Position numbers and translations under genes: made by a program | Assembly: GCA_018668095.1 (NCBI GenBank) | Contig: JABIQF010000108.1 | Span: 1 to 18,974 of the forward strand | From: Cellvibrionales bacterium | Lineage (GTDB): Bacteria > Pseudomonadota > Gammaproteobacteria > Pseudomonadales > UBA7434 | Direction: 5' to 3' | Length of the DNA stretch: 18,974 nucleotides | Notes under the pieces: generated by a model | The model's database searches: none | Told to the model about the DNA's origin: nothing | What the model saw: the letters and a program-made list of their open reading frames with translations, nothing else | Shown: piece after piece, positions 1 through 7,011 of the stretch | How positions within the stretch are numbered: the stretch's first letter is position 1 | How the letters are laid out: every line of letters begins with the position of its first letter

Positions 1-240
1 AACAGCGAGCACAATCTTCGCTCGTTGGGTAAGGCTGGTGCTTCACGCTGGCGTGGTATTCGTCCAACGGTTCGTGGTGTTGCTATGAACCCGGTTGATC
101 ACCCGCATGGTGGTGGTGAAGGTAAGACTTCGGGTGGTCGTCATCCTGTGTCTCCTTGGGGAATGCCAACTAAGGGTTATAAGACCCGTAAAAACAAGCG
201 CACGAATGATTTAATCATCCGTCGTCGCAAAGCTAAGTAA
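1..240 (+). CDS. rplB: 50S ribosomal protein L2, C-terminal part (5' truncated)
   Basis: Only the last 79 codons are present; the reading frame is open from base 1, so the start lies upstream of the window. L2 is a primary 23S rRNA-binding protein near the peptidyl transferase centre and is needed for subunit association. The fragment shows the family's conserved C-terminal signature, MNPVDHPHGGGEG at about bases 85-123, which includes the histidines close to the catalytic centre, and then a strongly basic tail ending RRRKAK. It is followed after 19 nt by rpsS, the normal S10-operon order. Identification is secure; only truncation by the window edge is unusual. Confidence 0.98.
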   Translation, partial: NSEHNLRSLGKAGASRWRGIRPTVRGVAMNPVDHPHGGGEGKTSGGRHPVSPWGMPTKGYKTRKNKRTNDLIIRRRKAK

Positions 241-259
241 GCGTTAAGAGGAAAGAAGC

Positions 260-535
260 GTGCCACGTTCACTGAAAAAAGGTCCATTTATCGATCTTCA
301 TCTAATGAAGAAGATTGAGATAGCCAATGAGAAGAACGAGAAGCGACCGATCAAAACATGGTCTCGTCGTTCAATGGTTTCTCCGGATATGGTTGGCTTG
401 ACGATTGCGGTTCATAACGGTCGTCAACACGTGCCGGTATTTATTACTGAAGATATGGTTGGGCATAAGCTCGGCGAATTTTCTCCCACACGTACTTATC
501 GTGGGCATGTAGCAGACAAAAAAGCCAAGCGTTAA
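260..535 (+). CDS. rpsS: 30S ribosomal protein S19
   Basis: The protein has 91 residues, the usual S19 length, and begins MPRSLKKGPFID like other bacterial S19 proteins. It sits in the 30S head, forms a pair with S13 and contacts 16S rRNA near the A site. The start is a GTG at 260, because no in-frame ATG fits the conserved N-terminus; a purine-rich Shine-Dalgarno, AGAGGA at 247-252, lies about 7 nt upstream. The HKLGEFSPTRTYRGH block near the C-terminus is the S19 signature. It lies between rplB and rplV in the S10 operon and has no internal anomalies. Confidence 0.98.
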   Translation: MPRSLKKGPFIDLHLMKKIEIANEKNEKRPIKTWSRRSMVSPDMVGLTIAVHNGRQHVPVFITEDMVGHKLGEFSPTRTYRGHVADKKAKR

Positions 536-559
536 GCTTGAGAGCTAGAGGTTAGATTG

Positions 560-889
560 ATGGAAGTTTCAGCAAAATTATCAGGTGCGACTATATCGGC
601 TCAAAAAGCCCGATTGATTGCGGATCAAATCCGTGGCAAAAGCGCCGAACATGCTCTAGATATTTTAACGTTCAGCAATAAGAAAGCTGCTGATCTTGTG
701 CTTAAGTTGCTTAATTCGGCGATTGCCAATGCTGAGCATAACGAAGGCGCTGACGTTGATGAGTTGAAAGTATCAAGTATTTTTGTAAACGAAGGTCGAA
801 CATTGAAGCGTCTTAAGCCGCGTGCCAAGGGTCGAGCAGATCGTATTTTAAAACGTTCTTGTCATATAACAATTAACGTGGCTGATTAA
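560..889 (+). CDS. rplV: 50S ribosomal protein L22
   Basis: The protein has 109 residues. L22 binds several 23S rRNA domains, and its long beta-hairpin lines the nascent-peptide exit tunnel. The block RTLKRLKPRAKGRADRILKR near the C-terminus is that hairpin; the LKR triplet sits where E. coli has the macrolide-relevant MKR, so it looks wild type. I chose ATG 560 instead of the in-frame TTG three bases upstream. AGAGG at 547-551 is then 8 nt away, and the N-terminus MEVSAK matches family length. It lies between rpsS and rpsC. Confidence 0.97.
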   Translation: MEVSAKLSGATISAQKARLIADQIRGKSAEHALDILTFSNKKAADLVLKLLNSAIANAEHNEGADVDELKVSSIFVNEGRTLKRLKPRAKGRADRILKRSCHITINVAD

Positions 890-912
890 TACAGCAAGTT
901 TGGAGAGACCAT

Positions 913-1581
913 ATGGGTCAAAAAGTCCACCCAACAGGCATTCGATTGGGAATCACTAAACAGCATTCATCTGTTTGGTATGCAGAAAGCAAGAATTACG
1001 CAGAGCGCTTAATTGGCGATCTCAAGATTCGTGATTTGATTGAAGCAAAGCTTAAAAGCGCTTCAGTTAGCAAGGTTGTTATAGAGCGCCCTGCACAAAC
1101 TGCACGAGTTACTATTCATACGGCTCGCCCCGGTATTGTTATCGGTAAAAAAGGCGAAGACGTTGATAAATTGCGTAAAGAATTGTCTGCAGAGCTTAAT
1201 GTTCCTGTACACATAAATATTGAAGAGATTCGCAAGCCTGATTTAGATGCGAAACTTGTTGCGCAAAATATTGCTGGTCAGTTAGAGCGACGCGTTATGT
1301 TTCGTCGTGCCATGAAGCGTGTTGTTCAAAATGCAATGCGTGCTGGAGCTGAAGGCATTAAAGTTCAAGTTGGTGGTCGTTTAGGCGGCGCTGAAATCGC
1401 ACGAAGTGAGTGGTACCGTGAAGGTCGTGTTCCACTTCATACTTTGCGCGCAGATATCGACTATGCAGCTTATGAAGCATTAACTACCTATGGAATCTTA
1501 GGCATTAAAGTCTGGATTTTCAAAGGCGAAGTATTAGATACGTTGGCACAGCCTGAGCAATCAGCTGGCAGCAACCAATAG
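913..1581 (+). CDS. rpsC: 30S ribosomal protein S3
   Basis: The protein has 222 residues, slightly shorter than the 233 of E. coli. The N-terminus MGQKVHPTGIRLGI is typical. A type II KH domain lies at about residues 40-110, with its GXXG loop visible as IGKKG. The C-terminal domain contains VQVGGRLGGAEIARSEWYREGRVPLHTLRADIDY, here cited as positions about 125-160. S3 sits at the mRNA entry channel and, with S4 and S5, forms the ribosomal helicase that unwinds mRNA. GGAG at 902-905 is 7 nt before ATG 913. The C-terminal tail is short and Gln/Ser-rich, a variable region in the family. Confidence 0.98.
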   Translation: MGQKVHPTGIRLGITKQHSSVWYAESKNYAERLIGDLKIRDLIEAKLKSASVSKVVIERPAQTARVTIHTARPGIVIGKKGEDVDKLRKELSAELNVPVHINIEEIRKPDLDAKLVAQNIAGQLERRVMFRRAMKRVVQNAMRAGAEGIKVQVGGRLGGAEIARSEWYREGRVPLHTLRADIDYAAYEALTTYGILGIKVWIFKGEVLDTLAQPEQSAGSNQ

Positions 1582-1605
1582 ATTACGGACTAAGAGTTAA
1601 GACTG

Positions 1606-2019
1606 ATGTTACAACCTAAACGCACAAAGTTCCGCAAGGTACAGAAAGGCCGAAACCGTGGTCTCGCACATCGCGGCAGCAAGGTTAGCTTTGGTGAGTT
1701 CGGCTTAAAGTCGACTGGCCGTGGTCGAATCACCGCTCGTCAAATTGAAGCAGCGCGTCGCGCGATGACTCGTCATATTAAACGTGGCGGAAAAATCTGG
1801 ATACGCGTGTTTCCTGATAAGCCTATTACTCAAAAGCCTTTAGAAGTACGTCAAGGTAAGGGTAAAGGTAATGTTGAATACTGGGTAGCTCAAGTGTTAC
1901 CTGGAAAAGTACTTTATGAAGTAGAAGGTGTGTCTGAAGAGTTGGCGCGTGAAGCGTTTGCATTGGCTGCGGCCAAACTTCCACTACCTACCACTTTTGT
2001 TAAGCGGACGGTAATGTAA
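1606..2019 (+). CDS. rplP: 50S ribosomal protein L16
   Basis: The protein has 137 residues against 136 in E. coli. L16 joins 50S late in assembly, near the A and P tRNA elbows. The N-terminus MLQPKRTKFRK, the ARQIEAARRAMTR helix and the loop VRQGKGKGNVEYW are diagnostic. Arg82 in that loop corresponds to E. coli Arg81, the residue hydroxylated by the YcfD oxygenase in that species; whether it is modified here cannot be seen. The stop TAA (2017-2019) shares one base with the rpmC start, which suggests translational coupling. The Shine-Dalgarno is weak (AAGAG near 1592). Confidence 0.98.
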   Translation: MLQPKRTKFRKVQKGRNRGLAHRGSKVSFGEFGLKSTGRGRITARQIEAARRAMTRHIKRGGKIWIRVFPDKPITQKPLEVRQGKGKGNVEYWVAQVLPGKVLYEVEGVSEELAREAFALAAAKLPLPTTFVKRTVM

Positions 2020-2213
2020 TGAAAGCAAGTGAAATGAGAGAGCAGTCGGCAGAGCAGTTAAATGAGCAGCTGCACGGTTTGTTAGAAGAGCAGTTTCGTT
2101 TGCGTACGCGCAAAGCGACTGGCCAGTTAGAACAAACGCATTTGCTGCAGACTAATCAGCGTGCCATTGCACGTATTAAAACAGTATTGAACGAACAGTC
2201 GAAGAAGGCGTAA
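2019..2213 (+). CDS. rpmC: 50S ribosomal protein L29
   Basis: The protein has 64 residues, the normal L29 length, and folds as an antiparallel helical hairpin. It sits at the polypeptide tunnel exit beside L23, where trigger factor and SRP dock. The N-terminus MKASEMREQSAEQLNEQL, the EEQFRLR motif and the ARIKTVLNE stretch are family features. The ATG overlaps the rplP stop by one base (TAATG) and no good separate ribosome binding site is visible, so initiation probably relies on ribosomes terminating on rplP. rpsQ starts only 3 nt after the stop. Confidence 0.97.
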   Translation: MKASEMREQSAEQLNEQLHGLLEEQFRLRTRKATGQLEQTHLLQTNQRAIARIKTVLNEQSKKA

Positions 2214-2216
2214 GTA

Positions 2217-2483
2217 ATGGCGGATCAAGAAAACAGCGTACGCAAAATCACTGGCCGAGTTGTCAGTGACAAAATGGATAAAACCATCACTGTTATGGTT
2301 GAGCGTCGTGTTAAGCACGCGTTATACGGTAAATACATTACCCGTTCTACCAAGCTGCATGCGCACGATGAAAAGAATGAATGTAACGAAGGCGATTTAG
2401 TGGCTATTAGTGAGTCACGTCCTTTGTCAAAAACAAAAACTTGGATGCTTCAAGAGATCGTTGAAAAAGCATCTGAAGTTTAA
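2217..2483 (+). CDS. rpsQ: 30S ribosomal protein S17
   Basis: The protein has 88 residues, the normal S17 length, with an OB-fold that binds the 5' domain of 16S rRNA during early 30S assembly. The conserved GRVVSDKMDKTITVMVERRV strand (about residues 13-32) and SRPLSKTKTWML near the C-terminus identify it. The start at 2217 is 3 nt after the rpmC stop, with a GAAGAAGG purine run inside rpmC as Shine-Dalgarno. It is the last gene of the S10 operon in the canonical order; a 68-nt spacer separates it from rplN. Confidence 0.98.
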   Translation: MADQENSVRKITGRVVSDKMDKTITVMVERRVKHALYGKYITRSTKLHAHDEKNECNEGDLVAISESRPLSKTKTWMLQEIVEKASEV

Positions 2484-2551
2484 TTAAATACGTTTTTTAG
2501 GTCGTCTTGCTGCATTTGACTGCAAGCGATAGAAGGTTTTGGAGCTAGACA
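2484..2551 (+). other. S10-spc intercistronic spacer
   Basis: This 68-nt spacer between rpsQ and rplN is where E. coli has the spc promoter. It holds a short inverted repeat (CTTGC near 2508-2512 pairing with GCAAG near 2521-2525) and the rplN Shine-Dalgarno GGAG at 2541-2544. I found no -35/-10 pair close to consensus, so spc may be co-transcribed with S10 here, or its promoter may be weak or non-canonical. Confidence 0.45.
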
Positions 2552-2920
2552 ATGATTCAAACGCAAAGTTATTTGGAAGTTGCTGATAACAGTGGTGCGC
2601 GTCGAGTGATGTGTATTAAAGTTTTGGGCGGTTCTCATCGTCGATACGCTCGAGTAGGCGATATCATCAAAGTGACTGTTAAGGAAGCGATTCCACGCGG
2701 TAAGGTCAAAAAAGGCCAGGTGATGAATGCTGTTGTAGTAAGAACTAAGAAAGGTGTTCGTCGTCCCGATGGTTCGATTATTCGTTTTGACGATAACGCA
2801 GCTGTGTTGTTGAACACAACGCTAGCGCCTATTGGTACACGTATTTTTGGACCAGTAACGCGTGAATTGCGTAACGAGAAATTTATGAAAATTGTTTCTC
2901 TAGCGCCAGAAGTTTTATAA
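2552..2920 (+). CDS. rplN: 50S ribosomal protein L14
   Basis: The protein has 122 residues, close to the E. coli length. L14 is a five-stranded beta-barrel on the interface face of 50S. It forms intersubunit bridges with 16S rRNA and is the docking site of the silencing factor RsfS. The N-terminus MIQTQSYLEVADNSGARRVM is the PROSITE-type L14 signature region, and FGPVTRELRNEKFMKIVSLAPEVL lies at the C-terminus (about residues 99-122). GGAG at 2541-2544 is 7 nt before ATG 2552. It is the first gene of the spc operon. Confidence 0.98.
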   Translation: MIQTQSYLEVADNSGARRVMCIKVLGGSHRRYARVGDIIKVTVKEAIPRGKVKKGQVMNAVVVRTKKGVRRPDGSIIRFDDNAAVLLNTTLAPIGTRIFGPVTRELRNEKFMKIVSLAPEVL

Positions 2921-2987
2921 GCCGGTTATTGTAAGGCTGCCTTAATTTAATTAGCACGTTGTTAATGCATACGAAGAAAATTGAGAT

Positions 2988-3299
2988 ATGAACAAAATCA
3001 AAAGTGAAGATGAAGTCATTGTCATTGCCGGTAAAGATAAGGGCAAGCGCGGTAAAGTTACGCGTATTATGGATGATGGCCGTTTATTAATTGCTGGCGT
3101 CAACATGATTAAGAAGCACACTAAGCCTAATCCACAGGCGGGTGTTGCTGGCGGAATCATTGAAAAAGAAGCGCCAATCCAGTCTTCTAATGTTGCGTTA
3201 TATAACTCGTCTACTGATAAGGCAGACCGTGTTGGTATTCGCGTAGAAGACGGCACAAAAGTACGATTTTTTAAATCCAACAACGAGCTTGTTGACTGA
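2988..3299 (+). CDS. rplX: 50S ribosomal protein L24
   Basis: The protein has 103 residues. L24 is one of two assembly-initiator proteins of 50S and sits near the tunnel exit. A KOW motif is visible at about residues 8-25 (VIVIAGKDKGKRGKVTRI), followed by the NMIKKHTKPNPQAGVAGGI block typical of bacterial L24. The start context has only a GAG purine match. The 3' end contains a 6-bp inverted repeat (CAACAA at 3278-3283 with TTGTTG at 3289-3294) just before the stop codon. The next gene, rplE, begins 49 nt later. Confidence 0.97.
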   Translation: MNKIKSEDEVIVIAGKDKGKRGKVTRIMDDGRLLIAGVNMIKKHTKPNPQAGVAGGIIEKEAPIQSSNVALYNSSTDKADRVGIRVEDGTKVRFFKSNNELVD

Positions 3300-3348
3300 T
3301 TCAGATTACATTTGAGTATTAGCTGAATAGCTATATTAGGCGCAGAAA

Positions 3349-3888
3349 ATGGCGAGATTAAAAGAAATATACAACACTGAATTAGCCCCAAAACTGAAAG
3401 AAGAGTTGGGTCTAGATAACGTGATGGAAGTTCCACGCATTACTAAAATCACCTTGAATATGGGTGTTGGTGAAGCGTTAGGCGATAAGAAGATCCTTGA
3501 GCACGCGGTTGCTAACCTTGAGCAGATTTCTGGTCAAAAGGTTGTTATCACACGCGCACGCAAATCGATTGCGGGCTTTAAAGTTCGTGAAGATTGGCCG
3601 ATTGGTTGTAAAGTGACATTGCGTCGTGAGCGCATGTACGAATTTTTAGACCGTCTCATCGCTATTTCAATTCCACGTATTCGCGATTTCCGTGGCTTGA
3701 ATGCAAAATCCTTTGATGGTCGTGGTAACTACTCTATGGGTGTTAATGAGCAAATCATTTTCCCTGAGATTGAGTACGATAAAATTGATGCGATTCGCGG
3801 TTTAGATATCGCAATCACAACCACAGCGAAAACTGATGACCAAGGGCGAGCATTACTTAGAGCCTTTAACTTTCCGTTTCGTACATAA
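3349..3888 (+). CDS. rplE: 50S ribosomal protein L5
   Basis: The protein has 179 residues, the E. coli length. L5 binds 5S rRNA with L18 and L25 in the central protuberance and contacts P-site tRNA and S13. Recognisable blocks are PRITKITLNMGVGEA (about residues 27-41), KSIAGFKVREDWPIGCKVTLR (about 70-90) and the C-terminal FPEIEYDKID region. AGG at 3338-3340 is 8 nt before ATG 3349. In E. coli the S8 repressor binds near this start; the 49-nt spacer here has a small hairpin (TAGCT 3320-3324 with AGCTA 3329-3333), but I could not match it to the S8 consensus. Confidence 0.98.
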   Translation: MARLKEIYNTELAPKLKEELGLDNVMEVPRITKITLNMGVGEALGDKKILEHAVANLEQISGQKVVITRARKSIAGFKVREDWPIGCKVTLRRERMYEFLDRLIAISIPRIRDFRGLNAKSFDGRGNYSMGVNEQIIFPEIEYDKIDAIRGLDIAITTTAKTDDQGRALLRAFNFPFRT

Positions 3889-3940
3889 GTTTTTTAGTAA
3901 ATTAAAAGCAGAATCTTTAAAGATTTAGAGGCAATGATTG

Positions 3941-4246
3941 ATGGCTAAACAATCAATGATACAGCGTGAAGAGAAGCGTACAAAAACTGTTGCAAAATAT
4001 GCAGCCAAACGTGCAGCTTTAAAAGCAATTATTCTTGATCAAAATGCTAGCGATGAAGATCGCTGGGAAGCTCAAATGGCGCTTCAAAAGCAGCCAAGAA
4101 ATGCGAGTGCTAGTCGTCAGCGTCGTCGCTGTCAGATTACGGGTCGTCCACACGGTGTTTACCGTAAGTTTGGATTATGCCGTAACAAATTGCGTAAAGC
4201 CGCAATGAACGGATTTGTACCAGGGCTTGTTAAAGCAAGCTGGTAG
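3941..4246 (+). CDS. rpsN: 30S ribosomal protein S14 (zinc-independent, long form)
   Basis: The protein has 101 residues, like E. coli S14, and it lacks the paired CXXC motifs of the short zinc-binding form, so it is the C-minus paralogue. S14 completes the 30S head beside S3, S10 and S19. The signature RCQITGRPHGVYRKFGLCRNKLR lies at about residues 64-86, and the protein ends GLVKASW. I chose ATG 3941 over the in-frame TTG at 3938: GAGG at 3928-3931 is 9 nt upstream and MAKQSM matches the family. An out-of-frame ATG at 3934 sits too close to the Shine-Dalgarno. Confidence 0.97.
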   Translation: MAKQSMIQREEKRTKTVAKYAAKRAALKAIILDQNASDEDRWEAQMALQKQPRNASASRQRRRCQITGRPHGVYRKFGLCRNKLRKAAMNGFVPGLVKASW

Positions 4247-4320
4247 TTTAAAAAGAATAGTTAGTTAAATTTGGTTTGTGGCCCGACTGCTTAATAAGTA
4301 GCTTAGGCTGGAGAATGATT

Positions 4321-4716
4321 ATGAGTATGCAAGATCCTATCGCCGATATGTTGGCTCGAATTCGTAACGCTCAAATGGCTGAGAAAACGGTTGTAAGTAT
4401 GCCGTCTTCAAAGACTAAAGTGTCGATTGCGAATGTGCTTAAGCAAGAAGGCTTTGTTTCGACTGTTGATGTTTCTGAAAATGGTGGAAAAGCTGAGTTA
4501 TCAATTGGCTTGAAATACCATGAAGGTCGCGCTGTTATCGAAGAGATTCATCGTAAAAGTCGTCCTGGTCTGCGTTCTTACTCAGGTTCAGAGTCGCTAC
4601 CAAAAGTACGTAACGGTTTAGGCATCTCTATTGTTTCTACAAGCAAGGGTGTTATGACTGACAAGCAGGCACGTAGTGCTGGTGTTGGTGGTGAGGTTAT
4701 TTGCACCGTATTTTAA
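4321..4716 (+). CDS. rpsH: 30S ribosomal protein S8
   Basis: The protein has 131 residues. S8 binds the 16S rRNA central domain early in assembly and, in E. coli, is the translational repressor of the spc operon. The N-terminus MSMQDPIADMLARIRN and the C-terminal SIVSTSKGVMTDKQAR signature are diagnostic. The frame is open upstream to a TTG at 4276, but that would add 15 unconserved residues. ATG 4321 has GGAG at 4310-4313 spaced 7 nt and matches the family N-terminus, whereas ATG 4315 would be only 1 nt from the Shine-Dalgarno. Confidence 0.97.
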   Translation: MSMQDPIADMLARIRNAQMAEKTVVSMPSSKTKVSIANVLKQEGFVSTVDVSENGGKAELSIGLKYHEGRAVIEEIHRKSRPGLRSYSGSESLPKVRNGLGISIVSTSKGVMTDKQARSAGVGGEVICTVF

Positions 4717-4815
4717 TTCGGTGTGTTGGCGGGTTATTCGGCATGTGCCGTTATCCGTAATAGAAGAATTCTGGTACTAAGCGTAAAGCGGTCAGAAATA
4801 TTTAGGTAAATTGAT
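4717..4815 (+). other. rpsH-rplF spacer
   Basis: This 99-nt spacer has no coding potential. It contains a small CGGC-ATGT-GCCG hairpin around 4739-4750, and the rplF Shine-Dalgarno AGG at 4804-4806. No promoter or terminator was recognised. Confidence 0.4.
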
Positions 4816-5349
4816 ATGTCTCGAGTAGCAAATAATCCAGTCTCACTCCCATCGGGTGTTGAGGTTAAGCTTGACGGTCAAGCACTTGCAGTTAAAGGTG
4901 GCAAAGGTTCACTTGAGCTAGCTGTGCATAGTTTGGTTGAAGTTCAGCTTGGTGATGGCGTGTTAACTTTCGCTGCACGTAATAGCAGCAAAGAGTCACG
5001 TGCAATGTCTGGCACGATTCGCTCTCTAGTTAGCAACATGGTTACTGGCGTTAATGAAGGCTTTGAGAAAAAGCTTCAGTTAAACGGTGTTGGTTATCGT
5101 GCTAAAGCAACAGGTAAAACATTAAATTTAACACTCGGTTTTTCACATCCGGTTGATTACGATTTACCTGAAGGCATCGTTGCTGAAACGCCGAGTCAAA
5201 CAGAGATTGTTATTAAGGGCATTGATAAGCAGGCTGTAGGTCAAGTTGCTGCTGAGATCCGTGCTTTTAGACCACCAGAGCCTTATAAAGGCAAAGGTGT
5301 TCGTTACGCTGATGAGCATGTTCGTCGTAAAGAAGCTAAGAAGAAATAA
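4816..5349 (+). CDS. rplF: 50S ribosomal protein L6
   Basis: The protein has 177 residues, the E. coli length. L6 has two homologous alpha/beta domains and binds helix 97 close to the sarcin-ricin loop, where elongation factors act. Visible hallmarks are the start MSRVANNPVSLPSGVEV, the LNGVGYRAKATGKTLNLTLGFSHPV centre (about residues 92-116) and the C-terminal signature RPPEPYKGKGVRYADEHVRRKE. AGG at 4804-4806 is 9 nt before the start. It ends in a basic KKK tail. A 76-nt spacer with a 9-bp hairpin follows before rplR. Confidence 0.98.
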   Translation: MSRVANNPVSLPSGVEVKLDGQALAVKGGKGSLELAVHSLVEVQLGDGVLTFAARNSSKESRAMSGTIRSLVSNMVTGVNEGFEKKLQLNGVGYRAKATGKTLNLTLGFSHPVDYDLPEGIVAETPSQTEIVIKGIDKQAVGQVAAEIRAFRPPEPYKGKGVRYADEHVRRKEAKKK

Positions 5350-5355
5350 TTTTAG

Positions 5356-5385
5356 GTCAGTTAATTAGTTGTTTACTTAACTGGC
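5356..5385 (+). other. rplF-rplR intercistronic hairpin
   Basis: GTCAGTTAA (5356-5364) pairs with TTAACTGGC (5377-5385) around a 12-nt loop, giving 9 bp with one G-T wobble. No T-run follows, so it is not an intrinsic terminator. It could be an RNase processing or mRNA stability element. Confidence 0.5.
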
Positions 5386-5425
5386 AATGCAGATAGTTTG
5401 AAACACGTACGATAAAGGTTTTGAG

Positions 5426-5776
5426 ATGAGTGACAAAAAAATTGCCAGAATACGACGAGCACGTCGTAGTCGAGTAAAAATGCGAGATCTAGGCGCTAAT
5501 CGTCTTAGTGTTAATCGCACGCCTCGACATATTTATGCGCAAATTATTTCTGCTGATGGTGATCAAATCTTGGCAACTGCCTCGACACTTGATGCATCAC
5601 TTCGCAGTGGTAGCACCGGTAACATTGATGCAGCGAAAGCTGTTGGTGCAATGATAGCTGAGCGCGCTAAAGCAGCGGGTGTAAGCGATGTATCTTTTGA
5701 TCGTAGTGGTTACAAATACCACGGTCGAGTAAAAGCGTTGGCAGATGCCGCGCGTGAAGCAGGTCTGGAATTCTAG
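5426..5776 (+). CDS. rplR: 50S ribosomal protein L18
   Basis: The protein has 116 residues. L18 binds 5S rRNA through a basic N-terminal tail (residues 1-28 are rich in Arg and Lys: ARIRRARRSRVKMR) and an alpha/beta core, and recruits it to the central protuberance together with L5. The core motifs are HIYAQIISADGDQILATAST and the C-terminal FDRSGYKYHGRVKALADAAREAGL (about residues 92-115). AAAGG at 5414-5418 lies 7 nt before ATG 5426. The stop TAG at 5774-5776 overlaps the Shine-Dalgarno of rpsE, so the two genes are likely coupled. Confidence 0.98.
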   Translation: MSDKKIARIRRARRSRVKMRDLGANRLSVNRTPRHIYAQIISADGDQILATASTLDASLRSGSTGNIDAAKAVGAMIAERAKAAGVSDVSFDRSGYKYHGRVKALADAAREAGLEF

Positions 5777-5785
5777 GGTATCGGT

Positions 5786-6295
5786 ATGGCGTTTAACGAG
5801 CAAAACAAAGACAACGAAGAAGGCCTGCAGGAAAAACTGGTTCAGGTTAACCGTGTTGCAAAAGTAGTTAAAGGTGGTCGTGTATTCGGCTTTACAGCAC
5901 TAACAGTTGTTGGTGATGGTAATGGTAAAGTCGGTTTTGGTCGTGGTAAGGCGCGTGAAGTGCCAATAGCGATTCAAAAAGCGATGGAATCTGCACGTCG
6001 TAATATGGTCAGTGTTCAACTAACTGACGGTACGTTGCAGTATCCAGTTCGTGCAAATCACGGCGCTTCAAAAGTTTATATGCAGCCTGCATCTGAAGGT
6101 ACTGGTGTTATCGCCGGTGGTGCAATGCGAGCTGTTTTAGAAGTTGCAGGTGTTCATAACGTTTTAGCTAAGTGTTACGGTTCAACGAACCCAGCTAACG
6201 TTGTACGTGCAACAATCAAAGGTTTAACTGATATGCGTTCGCCCGATGATATTGCGGCAAAACGTGGAAAGTCAGTTGGAGAAATTACTGCATAA
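5786..6295 (+). CDS. rpsE: 30S ribosomal protein S5
   Basis: The protein has 169 residues. S5 has an N-terminal double-stranded RNA-binding fold followed by a C-terminal S5 domain; it affects decoding accuracy and lines the mRNA entry with S3 and S4. The loop VVKGGRVFGF (about residues 26-35), where spectinomycin-resistance mutations arise in E. coli, appears wild type. Other signatures are GFGRGKAREVP and the GTGVIAGGAMRAVLE stretch. AGGG at 5775-5778 overlaps the rplR stop codon and is 7 nt from ATG 5786, so termination on rplR probably feeds initiation here. Confidence 0.98.
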   Translation: MAFNEQNKDNEEGLQEKLVQVNRVAKVVKGGRVFGFTALTVVGDGNGKVGFGRGKAREVPIAIQKAMESARRNMVSVQLTDGTLQYPVRANHGASKVYMQPASEGTGVIAGGAMRAVLEVAGVHNVLAKCYGSTNPANVVRATIKGLTDMRSPDDIAAKRGKSVGEITA

Positions 6296-6343
6296 TCTGA
6301 CTTAGTCAGAAGTGCAATTGGTGAGTGATCGGAGTTTAGACTC

Positions 6344-6535
6344 ATGGCAAGTGAAAAAACCATCACAGTCAAACAGTTACGCAGCAGTGCGGGCCGTTTG
6401 AAAGCGCATAAATCCTGTTTACGGGGTTTGGGTCTGCGTCGTATTAATCACGTTGTAACCGTTGATGATACGCCGTCAAACCGCGGCATGATTAATCGAG
6501 TGCACTACCTTGTGAGTGTCGAGGAAGAAGTATAA
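6344..6535 (+). CDS. rpmD: 50S ribosomal protein L30
   Basis: The protein has 63 residues, slightly longer than the 59 in E. coli. L30 is a small ferredoxin-like protein that binds 23S rRNA. The core LRGLGLRRINHVVTVDDTPSNRGMI, spanning about residues 26-50, is the family signature. The C-terminus VSVEEEV is acidic. GGAG at 6331-6334 is 9 nt from ATG 6344. The TAA stop at 6533-6535 shares its last base with the rplO start, giving a second one-base overlap in this cluster. Confidence 0.97.
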   Translation: MASEKTITVKQLRSSAGRLKAHKSCLRGLGLRRINHVVTVDDTPSNRGMINRVHYLVSVEEEV

Positions 6536-6981
6536 TGAGCGAGTTGATGCGATTAAATACAATTAAGTCTGCGGATGGTGCACGTCACCGCGCAAGACGT
6601 GTTGGCCGCGGTATTGGTAGTGGTTTAGGTAAAACTTGTGGCCGTGGTCACAAAGGCCAAAAGTCTCGTTCTGGCGGTAGTGTTCGTCCAGGTTTCGAGG
6701 GTGGTCAGATGCCTTTACAGAAACGTTTACCTAAATACGGTTTCACATCACGTATCGGCCGCGTTAGCGATCAAGTACGTGTATGTCAGCTAAGCCGAAT
6801 TGACGCTGATGTTATCGATTTAGCCGCGCTTAAAGCTGCTGGTCTTGTCGGTCATCACATCATTCAAGCTAAAGTATTTTTACAAGGTGAAATTACTAAA
6901 GCAGTTACCGTTAAAGGTTTGCGCGTATCTAAAGGTGCACGTCAAGCAATTGAAGCGGCTGGCGGCAAAATAGAAGAGTAG
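6535..6981 (+). CDS. rplO: 50S ribosomal protein L15
   Basis: The protein has 148 residues against 144 in E. coli. L15 is a late-assembly 50S protein with a long glycine/arginine-rich N-terminal extension threading through 23S rRNA. The region RRVGRGIGSGLGKTCGRGHK (about residues 20-39) and the GFEGGQMPLQKRLPKYGF block identify it. The start overlaps the rpmD stop by one base; GAGG at 6521-6524 inside rpmD is the likely ribosome binding site. The C-terminal VKGLRVSKGARQAIEAAGG is also canonical. It is followed immediately by a 10-bp hairpin before secY. Confidence 0.98.
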   Translation: MSELMRLNTIKSADGARHRARRVGRGIGSGLGKTCGRGHKGQKSRSGGSVRPGFEGGQMPLQKRLPKYGFTSRIGRVSDQVRVCQLSRIDADVIDLAALKAAGLVGHHIIQAKVFLQGEITKAVTVKGLRVSKGARQAIEAAGGKIEE

Positions 6982-6987
6982 TAGGGG

Positions 6988-7011
6988 TAATGGTGTCGGA
7001 TGATGCCATTA
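6988..7011 (+). other. rplO-secY intercistronic hairpin
   Basis: A 10-bp stem, TAATGGTGTC (6988-6997) with GATGCCATTA (7002-7011), closes a GGAT tetraloop; two of the ten pairs are G-T wobbles. It starts 6 nt after the rplO stop and lacks a T-run, so it is more likely a processing, stability or weak attenuation element than a terminator. Confidence 0.6.

Noticed and set aside
3300..3348. S8 operator ahead of rplE
   Set aside because: A small 5-bp hairpin exists at 3320-3333, but I could not match the S8-binding core of helix 21 or the E. coli spc site, so I do not call it.
2951..3436. 161-codon reverse-strand open frame opposite rplX and rplE
   Set aside because: It lies entirely antisense to two clear ribosomal genes, has unlikely composition and no family resemblance.
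4276..4320. Upstream TTG start for rpsH
   Set aside because: The 15 added residues are not conserved in S8, and ATG 4321 has a properly spaced GGAG.
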